Assembly (NCBI GenBank): GCA_016870995.1
Contig: VFZU01000003.1
Location: 62,001 to 126,000 of the forward strand
Origin: Acidobacteriota bacterium
Lineage (GTDB): Bacteria; Acidobacteriota; Terriglobia; Bryobacterales; Bryobacteraceae
Direction: 5' to 3'
DNA length: 64,000 nucleotides
Of this stretch, positions 28,355 through 36,825 are shown piece by piece. The position numbers and the translations under genes are program-made. Numbering within the stretch: position 1 is the stretch's first letter; each line of letters opens with the position of its first letter. The notes under the pieces are model-generated. The model was not told the DNA's origin and searched no databases. It saw nothing but the letters and a program-made list of their open reading frames with translations.

Positions 28355-29266
28355 ATGCCCGATACCGTCATTGCCGTCGAAGATTTGAAGAAGTCCTATG
28401 CCGAAGTGGAAGCCGTTCGAGGCGTAAGCTTCACGGTGGAGGCCGGACAAGTACTTGGGCTACTCGGGCCCAATGGGGCGGGGAAGACGACCACGGTCGA
28501 AATCCTCGAAGGCCTGAGATCCCGATCCTCGGGCAAGGTGAATGTTCTCGGCTTCGATCCGGAACGTGACACGCGCCAACTCAAGGAACGTATCGGCATT
28601 TGTCTGCAATCGAGCAACCTTCCGGAGAAGATCAAGGTCACCGAAGCGCTCGATTTGTTCGCAGCCTTCTATGAAAGCACTATCCCGAAGGACAAATTAA
28701 TTTCGCGGCTGCAACTGGAAGAAAAGCGCAACGCCTATTACGGAACGCTGTCTGGCGGCCAGAAGCAGCGCGTTGCCATTGCGCTCGCTCTAATTAACGA
28801 TCCGAAGATCGTGTTCTTCGACGAGCCCACGACGGGCCTCGACCCGCAGGTGCGTCACGAGATTCACAAACTGATTGAAGAACTCAAGCAGGACAAGCGG
28901 ACGATCATTCTCACCACACACTACATCGAAGAAGCCGAAAGACTCTGCGACCAGGTTGCCATCATCGACCAGGGCCGCATCATTGCCGCTAGTTCGCCGC
29001 GCGAGATTCAAGCGAGAACTCTCGGCGCCACCAAAATCGAAATCCGCCTCGAGAGCGCTCTTGGGGCCGAATCGGTACCTGCCGATACCGTCCTCAGTCT
29101 CGACCGAATGACCCTGATTACTTCGAGCCTTGCGCCCGCCAAGACGGTGGTGGACCTTGTGAAATGGATCGACGCCCATGGTCTGGGTATGACCGATATC
29201 AGCCTCAAGAAGCCTACGCTCGAAGATGTGTTCATCGAACTGACCGGAAAGAAGTTGAGGGAATAG
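28355..29266 (+). CDS. ABC transporter ATP-binding protein (ABC-2/DrrA-type exporter)
   Basis: A 303-residue ATPase. Walker A GPNGAGKTTT, signature LSGGQKQR, Walker B VFFDEPTTGLD and the switch His in ILTTHYIEEAERL are all present. The C-terminal ~70 residues form the small domain common in DrrA/CcmA-type exporters. It pairs with the ABC-2 permease domain of the next gene, three bases away. Direction of transport is inferred as export. Confidence 0.93.
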   Translation: MPDTVIAVEDLKKSYAEVEAVRGVSFTVEAGQVLGLLGPNGAGKTTTVEILEGLRSRSSGKVNVLGFDPERDTRQLKERIGICLQSSNLPEKIKVTEALDLFAAFYESTIPKDKLISRLQLEEKRNAYYGTLSGGQKQRVAIALALINDPKIVFFDEPTTGLDPQVRHEIHKLIEELKQDKRTIILTTHYIEEAERLCDQVAIIDQGRIIAASSPREIQARTLGATKIEIRLESALGAESVPADTVLSLDRMTLITSSLAPAKTVVDLVKWIDAHGLGMTDISLKKPTLEDVFIELTGKKLRE

Positions 29267-29269
29267 TCG

Positions 29270-31456
29270 ATGAAGCCCTTTCTCGCCCACATCATTTCAA
29301 ACCTGCGGTTGACGCTTCGCGAGCGCACGGTCTTCTTTTTCAACTACGGATTTCCGCTGGGTTTCTTCTTCTTGTTCGCGACTCTTGGCAAGGCCAAGGA
29401 GAACAATACAATCGCGGCTACATTGACAAGCGTGCTGACGATTGGCTTGCTCAGCAATGGGTTCTTTGGCGGCGGGCTGCGCGCCGTCTCCGAGCGCGAG
29501 AACGGCATTCTGCGCCGTTTCAAAGTGGCCCCGCCTGGCGCTTTGCCGATTTTGATCAGCGGCCTTGTCGTTGGTGTTTTGCAGTATCTGCCCGTGGTGC
29601 TTCTGATGCTCGCCATCAGCGTCGCCCAATATGGCATGGCCTGGCCGGCGAACTGGCTGAGCTTTTTTGCGTTTGTTGTGGTGGCGATTCTTGCGATGCG
29701 AAGTATCGGCAGCATCATTGCCGCCGTGGCGAACTCCATGGCTGAAAGCCAGATCATCATCCAGTGCCTGTACTTCCCGATGATGTTGTTGAGCGGTGCC
29801 ACCGTGCCGATTTCGATCCTGCCGGAATGGGCGCAAGAGCTGGTTCAGTTTATTCCCGCCACCCATCTGGTTAGCGGCCTGCAAGGGATCCTGCTGCGGC
29901 AGGAATCGTTGATCGATAACTGGAAGCCTGTCCTCGCACTGCTCGTGACCTCAGTCGCCTGCACAATGATTTCCTTGAAGGTGTTCCGCTGGGAGAAGGG
30001 CGAAAAGCTGCCGCCACGTGCGAAGGTATGGGTACTTGCTGTGTTGGCTCCGTTCTTCGTGATTGGTGCCTGGAATCTTCAAAGCAAAGAAAATCTGCTG
30101 AAGACTAAAATGCTCGATCGGGAACTTGCCCGCCGGCAAAACGTGCTGATTCAGAATGCCCGCATTATCACCGGCACAGGAGAAGTGATCGAATCTGGGG
30201 CGATTTTGATTCGAGAAGGAAAGATCGAGAAGATCTATGTGGGCAAGGCACCCGAGGCAAAGAAGCTCAATGCCTTTGAAGTGGAAGCGGCAGGCAAAAC
30301 GGTGATTCCCGGCTTGATTGATGCTCATGTCCACCTTGGCGCTCCCGGCGGATTCTACGACGATCCAAAGAAGTATCAGGATCAAAAGCTCACCGAGAAG
30401 CGTCTCAAGGCCTACCTGTTCTCGGGGGTGACAACAGTCAAGAGCACCGGCGATTGGGTGGATTCCGTTCTCGCTCTCCGCGACAAACAGGCCCGCGGTG
30501 AGATGCTGGCTGCTGAGTTGTATGCGGTGGGCCCGCTGTTCACCGCCCCTGGCGGTCATCCCACGCAAGCGCTTCAGTACCTGCCGCCAAACATGAAGGC
30601 GATGGGAGAGGCTCAGTTCGTTCGCATTCCGAAAGATGAAGCTGATGCCCGCCAAATGGTGCGCGACCTCAAGCAGAAGGGTGTTGATGGGATCAAGGCT
30701 GTTCTTGAAAGCGGCACTGAGAAATCCCCGATGAAGCGGCTCGATGAAAAGATTCTTGCCGCAATCTGCGCCGAAGCCCGGCTGGCTGGGCTTAAAACGG
30801 TGGTGCACACAACCCGGGCCGCCGACGTGAAGAGCGCCCTCGATGCAGGCGCAGATGGAGTGGAACACGGCAGTCCATCAGAGCCATTGCCCGATCCGCT
30901 ACTCACGGCGATGGCATCCAAGGGTCTTTATTACGACCCAACGCTCAGTGTCTATGAGGCCGAACGCATGATTGCCGATCGCGATTTCTCAAGACTCGAT
31001 GACAGCCTGCTGCAGCAAGCCGTACCCAGGGATTTGTTGCAATCGACGCTTAAGACATTAAAGGGATGGCAGTCTGCTTCTGAATACCGGGTGGATATGA
31101 AGATCGTCAAAGCGAACTTCAAGCGGGTTTTTGACGCGGGTGTCAAAGTGGTTTCTGGCTCTGATGCCGGCAATCCATTGGTATTTCATGGCCCGACGAT
31201 GCAACAGGAACTTGAGCTCTATGTTGCTGCCGGAGTCTCTGCTAAAGACGCGATCGCGGCATCCACTCGCAACGCTGCCGGTTTGCTAGGCCAGAGCCGT
31301 CGCATCGGAACCATCGAAGTGGGCAAGGATGCCAACATTGTCGTCATCGATGGCGATCCGCTCAGAGACATCAAGAGCCTCAGTCGCATCTCGCTGGTTT
31401 ATCTACGTGGGGAACGGGTTGGCCGCGCTGGATTACTCAAAGACGAAGAAAACTAG
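29270..31456 (+). CDS. Fusion of ABC-2 permease with an amidohydrolase
   Basis: A 728-residue protein. Residues 1-~245 are an ABC-2-type permease with six helices (including LFFFLFATLG-like helix 1, ISGLVVGVLQYLPVVLLMLA and SATV-P motif region LLSGATVPISILPEWAQ). A seventh helix (VWVLAVLAPFFVIGAWNL) leads to residues ~290-728, a metal-dependent amidohydrolase: PGLIDAHVHLG (His353, His355), GIKAVLESG (Lys), VVHTTRAADV (His), VEHGSPSE (His), SGSDAGNP (Asp), and the C-terminal GTIEVGKDANIVVIDGDPL. Because the extra helix follows an even-numbered set, the enzyme would lie in the periplasm. One frame and no internal stop indicate a real fusion. Confidence 0.9.
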   Translation: MKPFLAHIISNLRLTLRERTVFFFNYGFPLGFFFLFATLGKAKENNTIAATLTSVLTIGLLSNGFFGGGLRAVSERENGILRRFKVAPPGALPILISGLVVGVLQYLPVVLLMLAISVAQYGMAWPANWLSFFAFVVVAILAMRSIGSIIAAVANSMAESQIIIQCLYFPMMLLSGATVPISILPEWAQELVQFIPATHLVSGLQGILLRQESLIDNWKPVLALLVTSVACTMISLKVFRWEKGEKLPPRAKVWVLAVLAPFFVIGAWNLQSKENLLKTKMLDRELARRQNVLIQNARIITGTGEVIESGAILIREGKIEKIYVGKAPEAKKLNAFEVEAAGKTVIPGLIDAHVHLGAPGGFYDDPKKYQDQKLTEKRLKAYLFSGVTTVKSTGDWVDSVLALRDKQARGEMLAAELYAVGPLFTAPGGHPTQALQYLPPNMKAMGEAQFVRIPKDEADARQMVRDLKQKGVDGIKAVLESGTEKSPMKRLDEKILAAICAEARLAGLKTVVHTTRAADVKSALDAGADGVEHGSPSEPLPDPLLTAMASKGLYYDPTLSVYEAERMIADRDFSRLDDSLLQQAVPRDLLQSTLKTLKGWQSASEYRVDMKIVKANFKRVFDAGVKVVSGSDAGNPLVFHGPTMQQELELYVAAGVSAKDAIAASTRNAAGLLGQSRRIGTIEVGKDANIVVIDGDPLRDIKSLSRISLVYLRGERVGRAGLLKDEEN

Positions 31457-32286
31457 CTCTGCAGGTAGTTGAGCGTCTTCACCAACTGCACCACGAAACA
31501 GATCACGACAAAGCCCGCCATCGCGAGGCCTGCGATGTTCCAGTAGCGTTCCTGCCGGGGCTGCGAAAGGCGCGGATGTCCGGCAACGTAAGCTGCGGCA
31601 AACCCACCCGCCAATCCACCCATGTGAGCCCAGTTGTCCGTATACGGAATCAGAAAGCTGATCAGCAAGGCCCAAACGGCCGTCCTGGTATAAGCACCTT
31701 TGACGTAAGAGCCGAAGCTGGATCGTTGATTGACACCGTAAGCGATCATTGCGCCGATCAAGCCGAAGATCCCCGCCGAGGCTCCCACGCTGAGCGAAGG
31801 TGCAAACAGGCTCGAGGCGAGAAAGCCCGCGATTGAGCTCAGCACGTAAATCACGATCAGTTTGCCCGCGCCGAATGCCTCCTCGGCTTGCATGCCAAGA
31901 TCGTACAGCCCCCAGGAGTTCATCATGATGTGGATCACGCCGGCGTGCAAAAAGCCGGCAGTGATCAACCGCCACCACTCTCCATGAAAGATGTAGTTCG
32001 GTTCCTTTGCGCCGAATAGAAACAGCGTGCTTCCGCTCAAGTCCATAATGCTGCCGCCGCGCACGTTCTGCATGTTGAACAGCGCCATGGCAAGATACAG
32101 AAACCCATTCACCGCCAGGATGTAGACGATGATTTGTCCATCCTGTGGGAGCAGGCTGCTGATCGCCCTTGCGGCATCGGTGTTGCCCTTTGGCTTTGGC
32201 GCGAGTTCAAATTCGCAGTAGGGGCACACGCGATCGGCCTTGCTGATGAATGCCCGGCAATTCGGGCAGATTGGTCTTGACTCCAC
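31453..32286 (-). CDS. Rhomboid-family intramembrane serine protease with N-terminal zinc ribbon
   Basis: A 277-residue protein from a GTG start. Residues ~7-25 are a CPNC...CPYC zinc ribbon. The membrane domain has WWRLITAGFLHAGVIHIMMN, the catalytic Ser in GASAGIFGLIGA and the catalytic His in NWAHMGGLAGG. Six or seven helices are predicted by hydrophobicity. The ribbon may bind nucleic acid or protein. The stop overlaps the permease-amidohydrolase stop by four bases (CTAG). Confidence 0.93.
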   Translation of the reverse strand: MESRPICPNCRAFISKADRVCPYCEFELAPKPKGNTDAARAISSLLPQDGQIIVYILAVNGFLYLAMALFNMQNVRGGSIMDLSGSTLFLFGAKEPNYIFHGEWWRLITAGFLHAGVIHIMMNSWGLYDLGMQAEEAFGAGKLIVIYVLSSIAGFLASSLFAPSLSVGASAGIFGLIGAMIAYGVNQRSSFGSYVKGAYTRTAVWALLISFLIPYTDNWAHMGGLAGGFAAAYVAGHPRLSQPRQERYWNIAGLAMAGFVVICFVVQLVKTLNYLQS

Positions 32287-32315
32287 ACTTTGATTGTAAA
32301 GTGGGGTTTAGCGAA

Positions 32316-33134
32316 ATGACTTGGAATCGTAACGAGATCGCCGAATTGATTCTCCAGCGCCTTCGCGTCGCCGGGCCCAAGGCGAGCGCGGAGTTTCATT
32401 TGCCGCGAACGGTGAAGAGCTTTACGGTGGACAATCTGTTTCCACCGGAACTGGCTCGCCAAATTGCGGAGAGCTTTCCCGACACCGCCAAAATGACGCT
32501 CAAGCATCACTTGGGCGAGTTAAAGTATGTGGGCGTTCAGATGAATCAGTACGCAGGCATTCTTGAGGAAACCATCTACGCGTTCCAATCACCTGCAGTT
32601 GTGGCCATGGTGGGTCAAATCTGCGGGATTGATGGTTTGATTCCCGATGAGCACCTTTATGCCGGCGGCATCAGCGCCATGGTGGATGGCCATTTTCTGA
32701 ATCCGCATCTGGACAATTCTCACGACTTTGCTCGTGAGCGATACCGGGCACTGAATCTGCTTTATTACGCGACACCGGATTGGCAACTCGATTACGGCGG
32801 CAACCTGGAATTCTGGGACGACGGCCCAAAGGGCAAGCCGCGCACCATCGAAAGCCGCTTCAATCGCCTTGCCGTGATGCAAACCGACAAGACTTCCTGG
32901 CATAGCGTCAGCCCCATTCGTCATAAGGGCACGCGAACCTGCCTCTCAAACTATTTCTTCACTCTTCAGCCCGTCGATGGGCAGGCCGATTATCACGTCA
33001 CCAGCTTCCGTGGCAGGCCTGAAGAAACGTTCAAAGACCTTTTGATGCAAGGGGATAACGCGCTCCGGCAAGTGGTGAAAGAGACCCTCGGTGAGCGGGT
33101 CTTCAAAAACAAGCACGTCTATAAAAAAGATTGA
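32316..33134 (+). CDS. 2-oxoglutarate/Fe(II)-dependent oxygenase family protein
   Basis: A 272-residue protein. The facial triad is seen as His131-x-Asp133 in NPHLDNSHDF and His196 in TSWHSVSPI, followed by an Arg (GTRTCLSNYFF) for the cosubstrate. LLYYATPDWQLDYGGNLEFWD is a typical prolyl-hydroxylase-like strand. The start ATG at 32316 is preferred because upstream in-frame sequence overlaps the divergent rhomboid gene. The substrate is not evident; it could be a small molecule or peptide. Confidence 0.82.
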   Translation: MTWNRNEIAELILQRLRVAGPKASAEFHLPRTVKSFTVDNLFPPELARQIAESFPDTAKMTLKHHLGELKYVGVQMNQYAGILEETIYAFQSPAVVAMVGQICGIDGLIPDEHLYAGGISAMVDGHFLNPHLDNSHDFARERYRALNLLYYATPDWQLDYGGNLEFWDDGPKGKPRTIESRFNRLAVMQTDKTSWHSVSPIRHKGTRTCLSNYFFTLQPVDGQADYHVTSFRGRPEETFKDLLMQGDNALRQVVKETLGERVFKNKHVYKKD

Positions 33135-33189
33135 AGCTTTTGCGCTTGGCCTGCATCTTGGCGGATAATTGTGTAGATTAGAGAGATTC

Positions 33190-33978
33190 ATGAGTTCTCC
33201 CGCACAGATCGCGCAATCGATCGTCGAAGTCGGCAAACTGATGTACCAGAAGGGCTGGGTTGCAGCCAACGACGGTAACATCAGTGTTCGGCTCGACGCA
33301 GAGCGTATTCTCTGCACGCCCACGGGTGTCAGCAAGGGCATGATGCGCGCCGAGGACATGCTGGTGGTGGATCTTGAAGGTCGTAAACTCGAAGGCGAAC
33401 GCGCCTGCACGACTGAGATCCAGATGCACTGCACGGTCTACAAGCTGCGCAAAGACGTAAACTCGGTCGTTCACGCCCATCCTCCCGTCTCCACGGGATT
33501 TGCTGTTGCAGGCCGGGCCCTGAATCTGGCGATCCTGCCCGAAGCAGTGGTCACCCTTGGTACCGTTCCGCTCACCGACTACGGCTTACCGGGCACTCCA
33601 GAACTCAGCCGCCAGCTCGCTCCGTACGTTCCAAACCACGACGCGCTGCTGATGGCGAACCATGGCGTTGTCTGTTACGGAGAAACTCTCGAGAAGGCAT
33701 TCTTCCGCCTTGAGACGGTCGAACATCTCTCCCGAATTTCATTGGTCGCCGAGATGTTAGGTGGCCCGAGGCTCCTGCCCCGCCGCGAAGTGGATCGCCT
33801 GATGGAAGCCCGCTCTCGTTACGGCATTCAGTTCCCAGCCGGATCAGAGCCCGAAGCTCCGATTGCTGCCGAAGATATGATCGCGATGAAGCGAGAGGAA
33901 AGATTCGAAATCACTCGTCAGGAATTGATGACGATGTTCGATGAGATCCTGCGTGCGCGCGGCGTACTCACCGATTAG
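33190..33978 (+). CDS. Class II aldolase/adducin-family protein
   Basis: A 262-residue protein. Zinc ligands are in VVHAHPPVS and the following LANHGVVCYG region, and the phosphate-binding loop is in AANDGNISVRLDAERILCTP with GMMRAEDMLVVDLEG. This matches fuculose-phosphate aldolase and related class II enzymes. The C-terminal helix (MKREERFEITRQELMTMFDE) is unusual but could be the multimer tail. ATG 33190 (MSSPAQIAQ) is favoured over an upstream in-frame start. The stop overlaps that of the convergent membrane gene. Confidence 0.88.
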   Translation: MSSPAQIAQSIVEVGKLMYQKGWVAANDGNISVRLDAERILCTPTGVSKGMMRAEDMLVVDLEGRKLEGERACTTEIQMHCTVYKLRKDVNSVVHAHPPVSTGFAVAGRALNLAILPEAVVTLGTVPLTDYGLPGTPELSRQLAPYVPNHDALLMANHGVVCYGETLEKAFFRLETVEHLSRISLVAEMLGGPRLLPRREVDRLMEARSRYGIQFPAGSEPEAPIAAEDMIAMKREERFEITRQELMTMFDEILRARGVLTD

Positions 33979-34541
33979 GCTGCTTCGCGGTCATCGAACC
34001 GATCGTCGTGGTTTATGCGACGTTTCCCGTCCCTGTACATTAACCCCAGGATCACCACCGCGCTGAGTAATTTCAGCCCTTCAAGCCCCGAGTAGGCGTA
34101 ATGGAAGGCCTGCACACGGCTGCGCAATTGTGGTTCCTTGTCCGGGCCGACAAAGTCGAGCGTTCTGCCGTAACCCACGATCGACGGAGTTACCCCCAGA
34201 TGCATCACGGTGCACAGCAGCACCATAGACAACGAAATGCCCAAGGTGAGCTTGCCTTCCTTCGATCCGAAAAGCAGGATGCCAAAGATCAAAAGCCCAA
34301 GCAGGATCTGCACCAGCCCCCAGCCTTCAAACAGGCTCCGGTTAAATTCTGCTGCCTGATAGCGCGCAATCATGCGCAGCTTCTCTGCGCCGAGAAGTTT
34401 AAAGTAAGGTGCCATTTCTGGGGCTGGGTTCAGGATCAGCTCATTCACAAGCCGGAAGCTAAAAACCGCCGCCGCCGCCATAAACAAACTCCCGCCAATC
34501 CAGATACCCATCAATGTGCAAATGATCCGCCGGGTATTCAT
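33975..34541 (-). CDS. Four-helix membrane protein of unknown function
   Basis: A 188-residue protein with four hydrophobic segments (LMGIWIGGSLFMAAAAVFSF; GWGLVQILLGLLIFGILLFG; GISLSMVLLCTVMHLGVT; LEGLKLLSAVVILGLMY) and a charged C-terminus. No signature motif is recognised. The extracytoplasmic stretch between helices 1 and 2 is about 45 residues. It is divergent from the Gfo/Idh/MocA gene, with 26 bases between them. Confidence 0.65.
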   Translation of the reverse strand: MNTRRIICTLMGIWIGGSLFMAAAAVFSFRLVNELILNPAPEMAPYFKLLGAEKLRMIARYQAAEFNRSLFEGWGLVQILLGLLIFGILLFGSKEGKLTLGISLSMVLLCTVMHLGVTPSIVGYGRTLDFVGPDKEPQLRSRVQAFHYAYSGLEGLKLLSAVVILGLMYRDGKRRINHDDRFDDREAA

Positions 34542-34567
34542 GAAAACCCTTAGTGTAACGCGTCATA

Positions 34568-35647
34568 ATGAGGCTCATGCAATCTACCTGGAATCGGAGG
34601 CAATGGTTCGCCTCCGCACTGGCGGCTTCCGCCGTCGCTGCGCCCGTTTCGATGCCCCGCAAGATCCGTGTTGCTGTGATCGGTCAAGATGGACACCTGG
34701 CCGAAATCCTCAATCCTCTCCCTTCTCTGCCGGATGTCGAAATCGTTGCCGCCTGTGAGTATTCCGATGAAGCGCTGGCCTCCCTGGTCAAAAAGAAAGG
34801 CATGGAGAAAGCCAAGCCATTTCGCAGTCAGGAAAAGATGCTCGATGAAGTGAAGCCTGATGTTGTCGCTGTGGTGAACGATGATGGTGCCCGCGCCAAA
34901 GCCGTACTGGCCGCTCTCGATCGGGGGATCCACTGCATTGCCGAAAAGCCGCTGGCGATCACGCGAGCGGATCTGGCAAAGGTGAAACGCGCTGCCCTTG
35001 CATCGAAAGGCAAGCTTGGCATGTTGGTGCCGCTACGTTATGCTCCGCAGTTCCTGGCCCTCCGCCAGGTCGTCGAATCCGGAGAGATCGGCGAGCCGAT
35101 TCTCCTCGGTGGTCAGAAGTCCTACCGCCGGGGTGCTTCAAGCACCTGGAAGAACAAGCGATCCTCCTATGGCAGCACCATGCTTTGGATCGGACCGCAT
35201 TTGATCGACTTGTTCCACTTCACCAGCGGCCAGAAGATGACCGAGGCCTTCTGTTGGCAGGCCAATGTTCAGGACCCCACGATTGGGGAGCGTGAAAACG
35301 TGGTGGGTGCGGTGTTGCGACTTGCCAATGGCGGAGTCGCCGAACTGCGCATGGATTATCTGCGGCCCGACTCTGCGCCGACGCATGAGGATGACCGCCT
35401 GCGCATTGCCGGCACCAGAGGGATCGTCGAATACACAGCCGCGACTGGCGTAACGGTGCTCTCCAATTCCGGCAAGCCCCGGCGTATCGAGAGCCTGCCA
35501 CCGAAAGGCGACATCTTCAACGACTTCCTCGAATCGATCTACAAAAACAAGAAGCCGACGCTGACCCAAGAAGAAATCTTCCACGTCAGCGACGTCATTC
35601 AAGCCGCGGAAGACAGCTCACGTAGTGGCCGTACCGTGAAAATCTGA
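34568..35647 (+). CDS. Gfo/Idh/MocA-family oxidoreductase with Tat signal
   Basis: A 359-residue protein. Residues ~9-28 (NRRQWFASALAASAVAAPVS) are a twin-arginine leader, so the folded enzyme would be exported with NAD(P) bound. The Rossmann fold starts IRVAVIGQDGHLAEIL and the family core includes IHCIAEKPLAITRADL (E-K-P). The C-terminal substrate domain is present. Exported Gfo/Idh/MocA enzymes are common in Acidobacteria and Planctomycetes, with roles in sugar processing. A tRNA-Ser lies 13 bases downstream. Confidence 0.88.
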   Translation: MRLMQSTWNRRQWFASALAASAVAAPVSMPRKIRVAVIGQDGHLAEILNPLPSLPDVEIVAACEYSDEALASLVKKKGMEKAKPFRSQEKMLDEVKPDVVAVVNDDGARAKAVLAALDRGIHCIAEKPLAITRADLAKVKRAALASKGKLGMLVPLRYAPQFLALRQVVESGEIGEPILLGGQKSYRRGASSTWKNKRSSYGSTMLWIGPHLIDLFHFTSGQKMTEAFCWQANVQDPTIGERENVVGAVLRLANGGVAELRMDYLRPDSAPTHEDDRLRIAGTRGIVEYTAATGVTVLSNSGKPRRIESLPPKGDIFNDFLESIYKNKKPTLTQEEIFHVSDVIQAAEDSSRSGRTVKI

Positions 35648-35660
35648 TAGCTTGGGGAGT

Positions 35661-35750
35661 GGAGGGATGGCCGAGCGGTTTAAGGCACCGGTCTTGAAAA
35701 CCGTCGTAGGGGAAACTCTACCGTGAGTTCGAATCTCACTCCCTCCGCCA
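35661..35750 (+). tRNA. tRNA-Ser (anticodon TGA)
   Basis: A 90-base cloverleaf with a class II variable arm. Acceptor GGAGGGA pairs with TCCCTCC, followed by G and an encoded CCA. The anticodon TGA (35695-35697) reads UCA. The variable arm has GTAGGGGAAACTCTAC and the T arm GAGTTCGAATCTC. One C-U mismatch tops the anticodon stem. Confidence 0.96.
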
Positions 35751-35767
35751 CCTAATTGCGCGAGAAC

Positions 35768-36772
35768 TCAATCGTCCAAGCGCTGTCCGACCCCATAAAA
35801 AAAGCGCGTACTCCTCCCCGCTAGCTTATCCGTTTCAACTCTCCCCAAACCCATCACCATCGGGTACCACCCACCCCCTTCCAGCAACAGCTTTGGCTGC
35901 TTCCATGCTTCGGGCTGCGAAAGATCTTCGCTGTAGCTGATGAAGATCCCCGCCGGTGGCCAGTCAGGCGTGCAGCAGGTGTGGTTCATCACCATCACGT
36001 ACTTGCCGAGATAGTGATTGTAGTGAACTCCCGGGCCCCAAAACGCATCCGGACTTTCGGAATGCCAATTGCCCGAAACCGCAAAAACAGGGGTCTCCCG
36101 CCCCCCTAGCCCTGGCTCCTGCCATTCCCCTTCAAAGTATTTGAAAACGTTTCCGGTGGGGAAATCGAGATCCTCGATGCGGATTCTTGCCGTTGCGATC
36201 CCCTGGCTTTCCCTGTCTCCTGAGTAGTTGGAATAAAAGAAGTAAATGTACTCTCCCTTTTGATCTGCGATCGCGCTGAAATCTCCATTGCCACCGGCAA
36301 AGTACCGGTTGGGTGTCGAACAATCGGGATCCCCTGCGGCGCTGATCACGATCCCCAAGTCGTGAAACGTTTTGCCATCATCGTCGCTGCGGAGCGCACC
36401 GATCATGGGAGCCGATACCGGATTGTCTTCGCAAAACAAAAACACTTCGTGGTGGTACCACGCATAGAGCGTTCCATCCGCTGTCTTGTGCGTTGCCTCA
36501 ATCTACATCGGCGTGTGCTCATAGCTGTACAGGCGAACAGCACGCACCCGGCCCAAAGTTGCAACCGACTCGTCCTCGCTGCGGATCGGCATCCCGTCGG
36601 AATTAAACAGTACGAGTTTTCCACCCGTCCAGTGTGAAGGGCTGTTGGAATCTGAAATCCCGGGCAGTCGCAGCAGAGGGGCCGAAACCAATCTTGCCAT
36701 CTGCGCCTGCGCACCGAGGCCGAGAGTCAGTAGAATGAAGGCACGAATCAGTCCACGCGAAATCGTTTCCAT
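35768..36772 (-). pseudogene. Secreted propeller-type protein gene, split by an in-frame TAG
   Basis: One frame runs from 36772 (METISRGLIRAFILLTLGLG, signal peptide) to 35768, interrupted only by TAG at 36505-36503. The fragments read YSYEHTPM-stop-IEATHKTADGTLYAWYHHEV, so a single nonsense change, plausibly Trp TGG to TAG, breaks the protein. The C-terminal part has propeller-like strands (DGKTFHDLGIVI, EYIYFFYSNYSGD, NYHLGKYVMVMNH, GIFISYSEDLSQP), as in beta-propeller glycosidase-like or DUF4185-like proteins. It could be a pseudogene, a sequencing error or a readthrough gene. Downstream is a tRNA-Ser on the other strand. Confidence 0.75.
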
Positions 36773-36825
36773 TTGTCTAGAGAAGCGTAAAAACACACAT
36801 CAGTTACGTCAAGATTTTTGAAAAA

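Noticed and set aside
29270-31456. Permease-amidohydrolase as two genes joined by an assembly error
   Set aside because: The frame is continuous over 728 codons, a linking membrane helix is present, and no stop or start context separates the halves.
35661-35750. tRNA-Ser as an integration site for a mobile element
   Set aside because: No integrase, direct repeat of the tRNA end or foreign gene lies next to it.
36503-36505. Selenocysteine or pyrrolysine decoding of the internal stop
   Set aside because: The codon is TAG, not TGA, and the position fits a Trp; no pyrrolysine genes are visible in the window.
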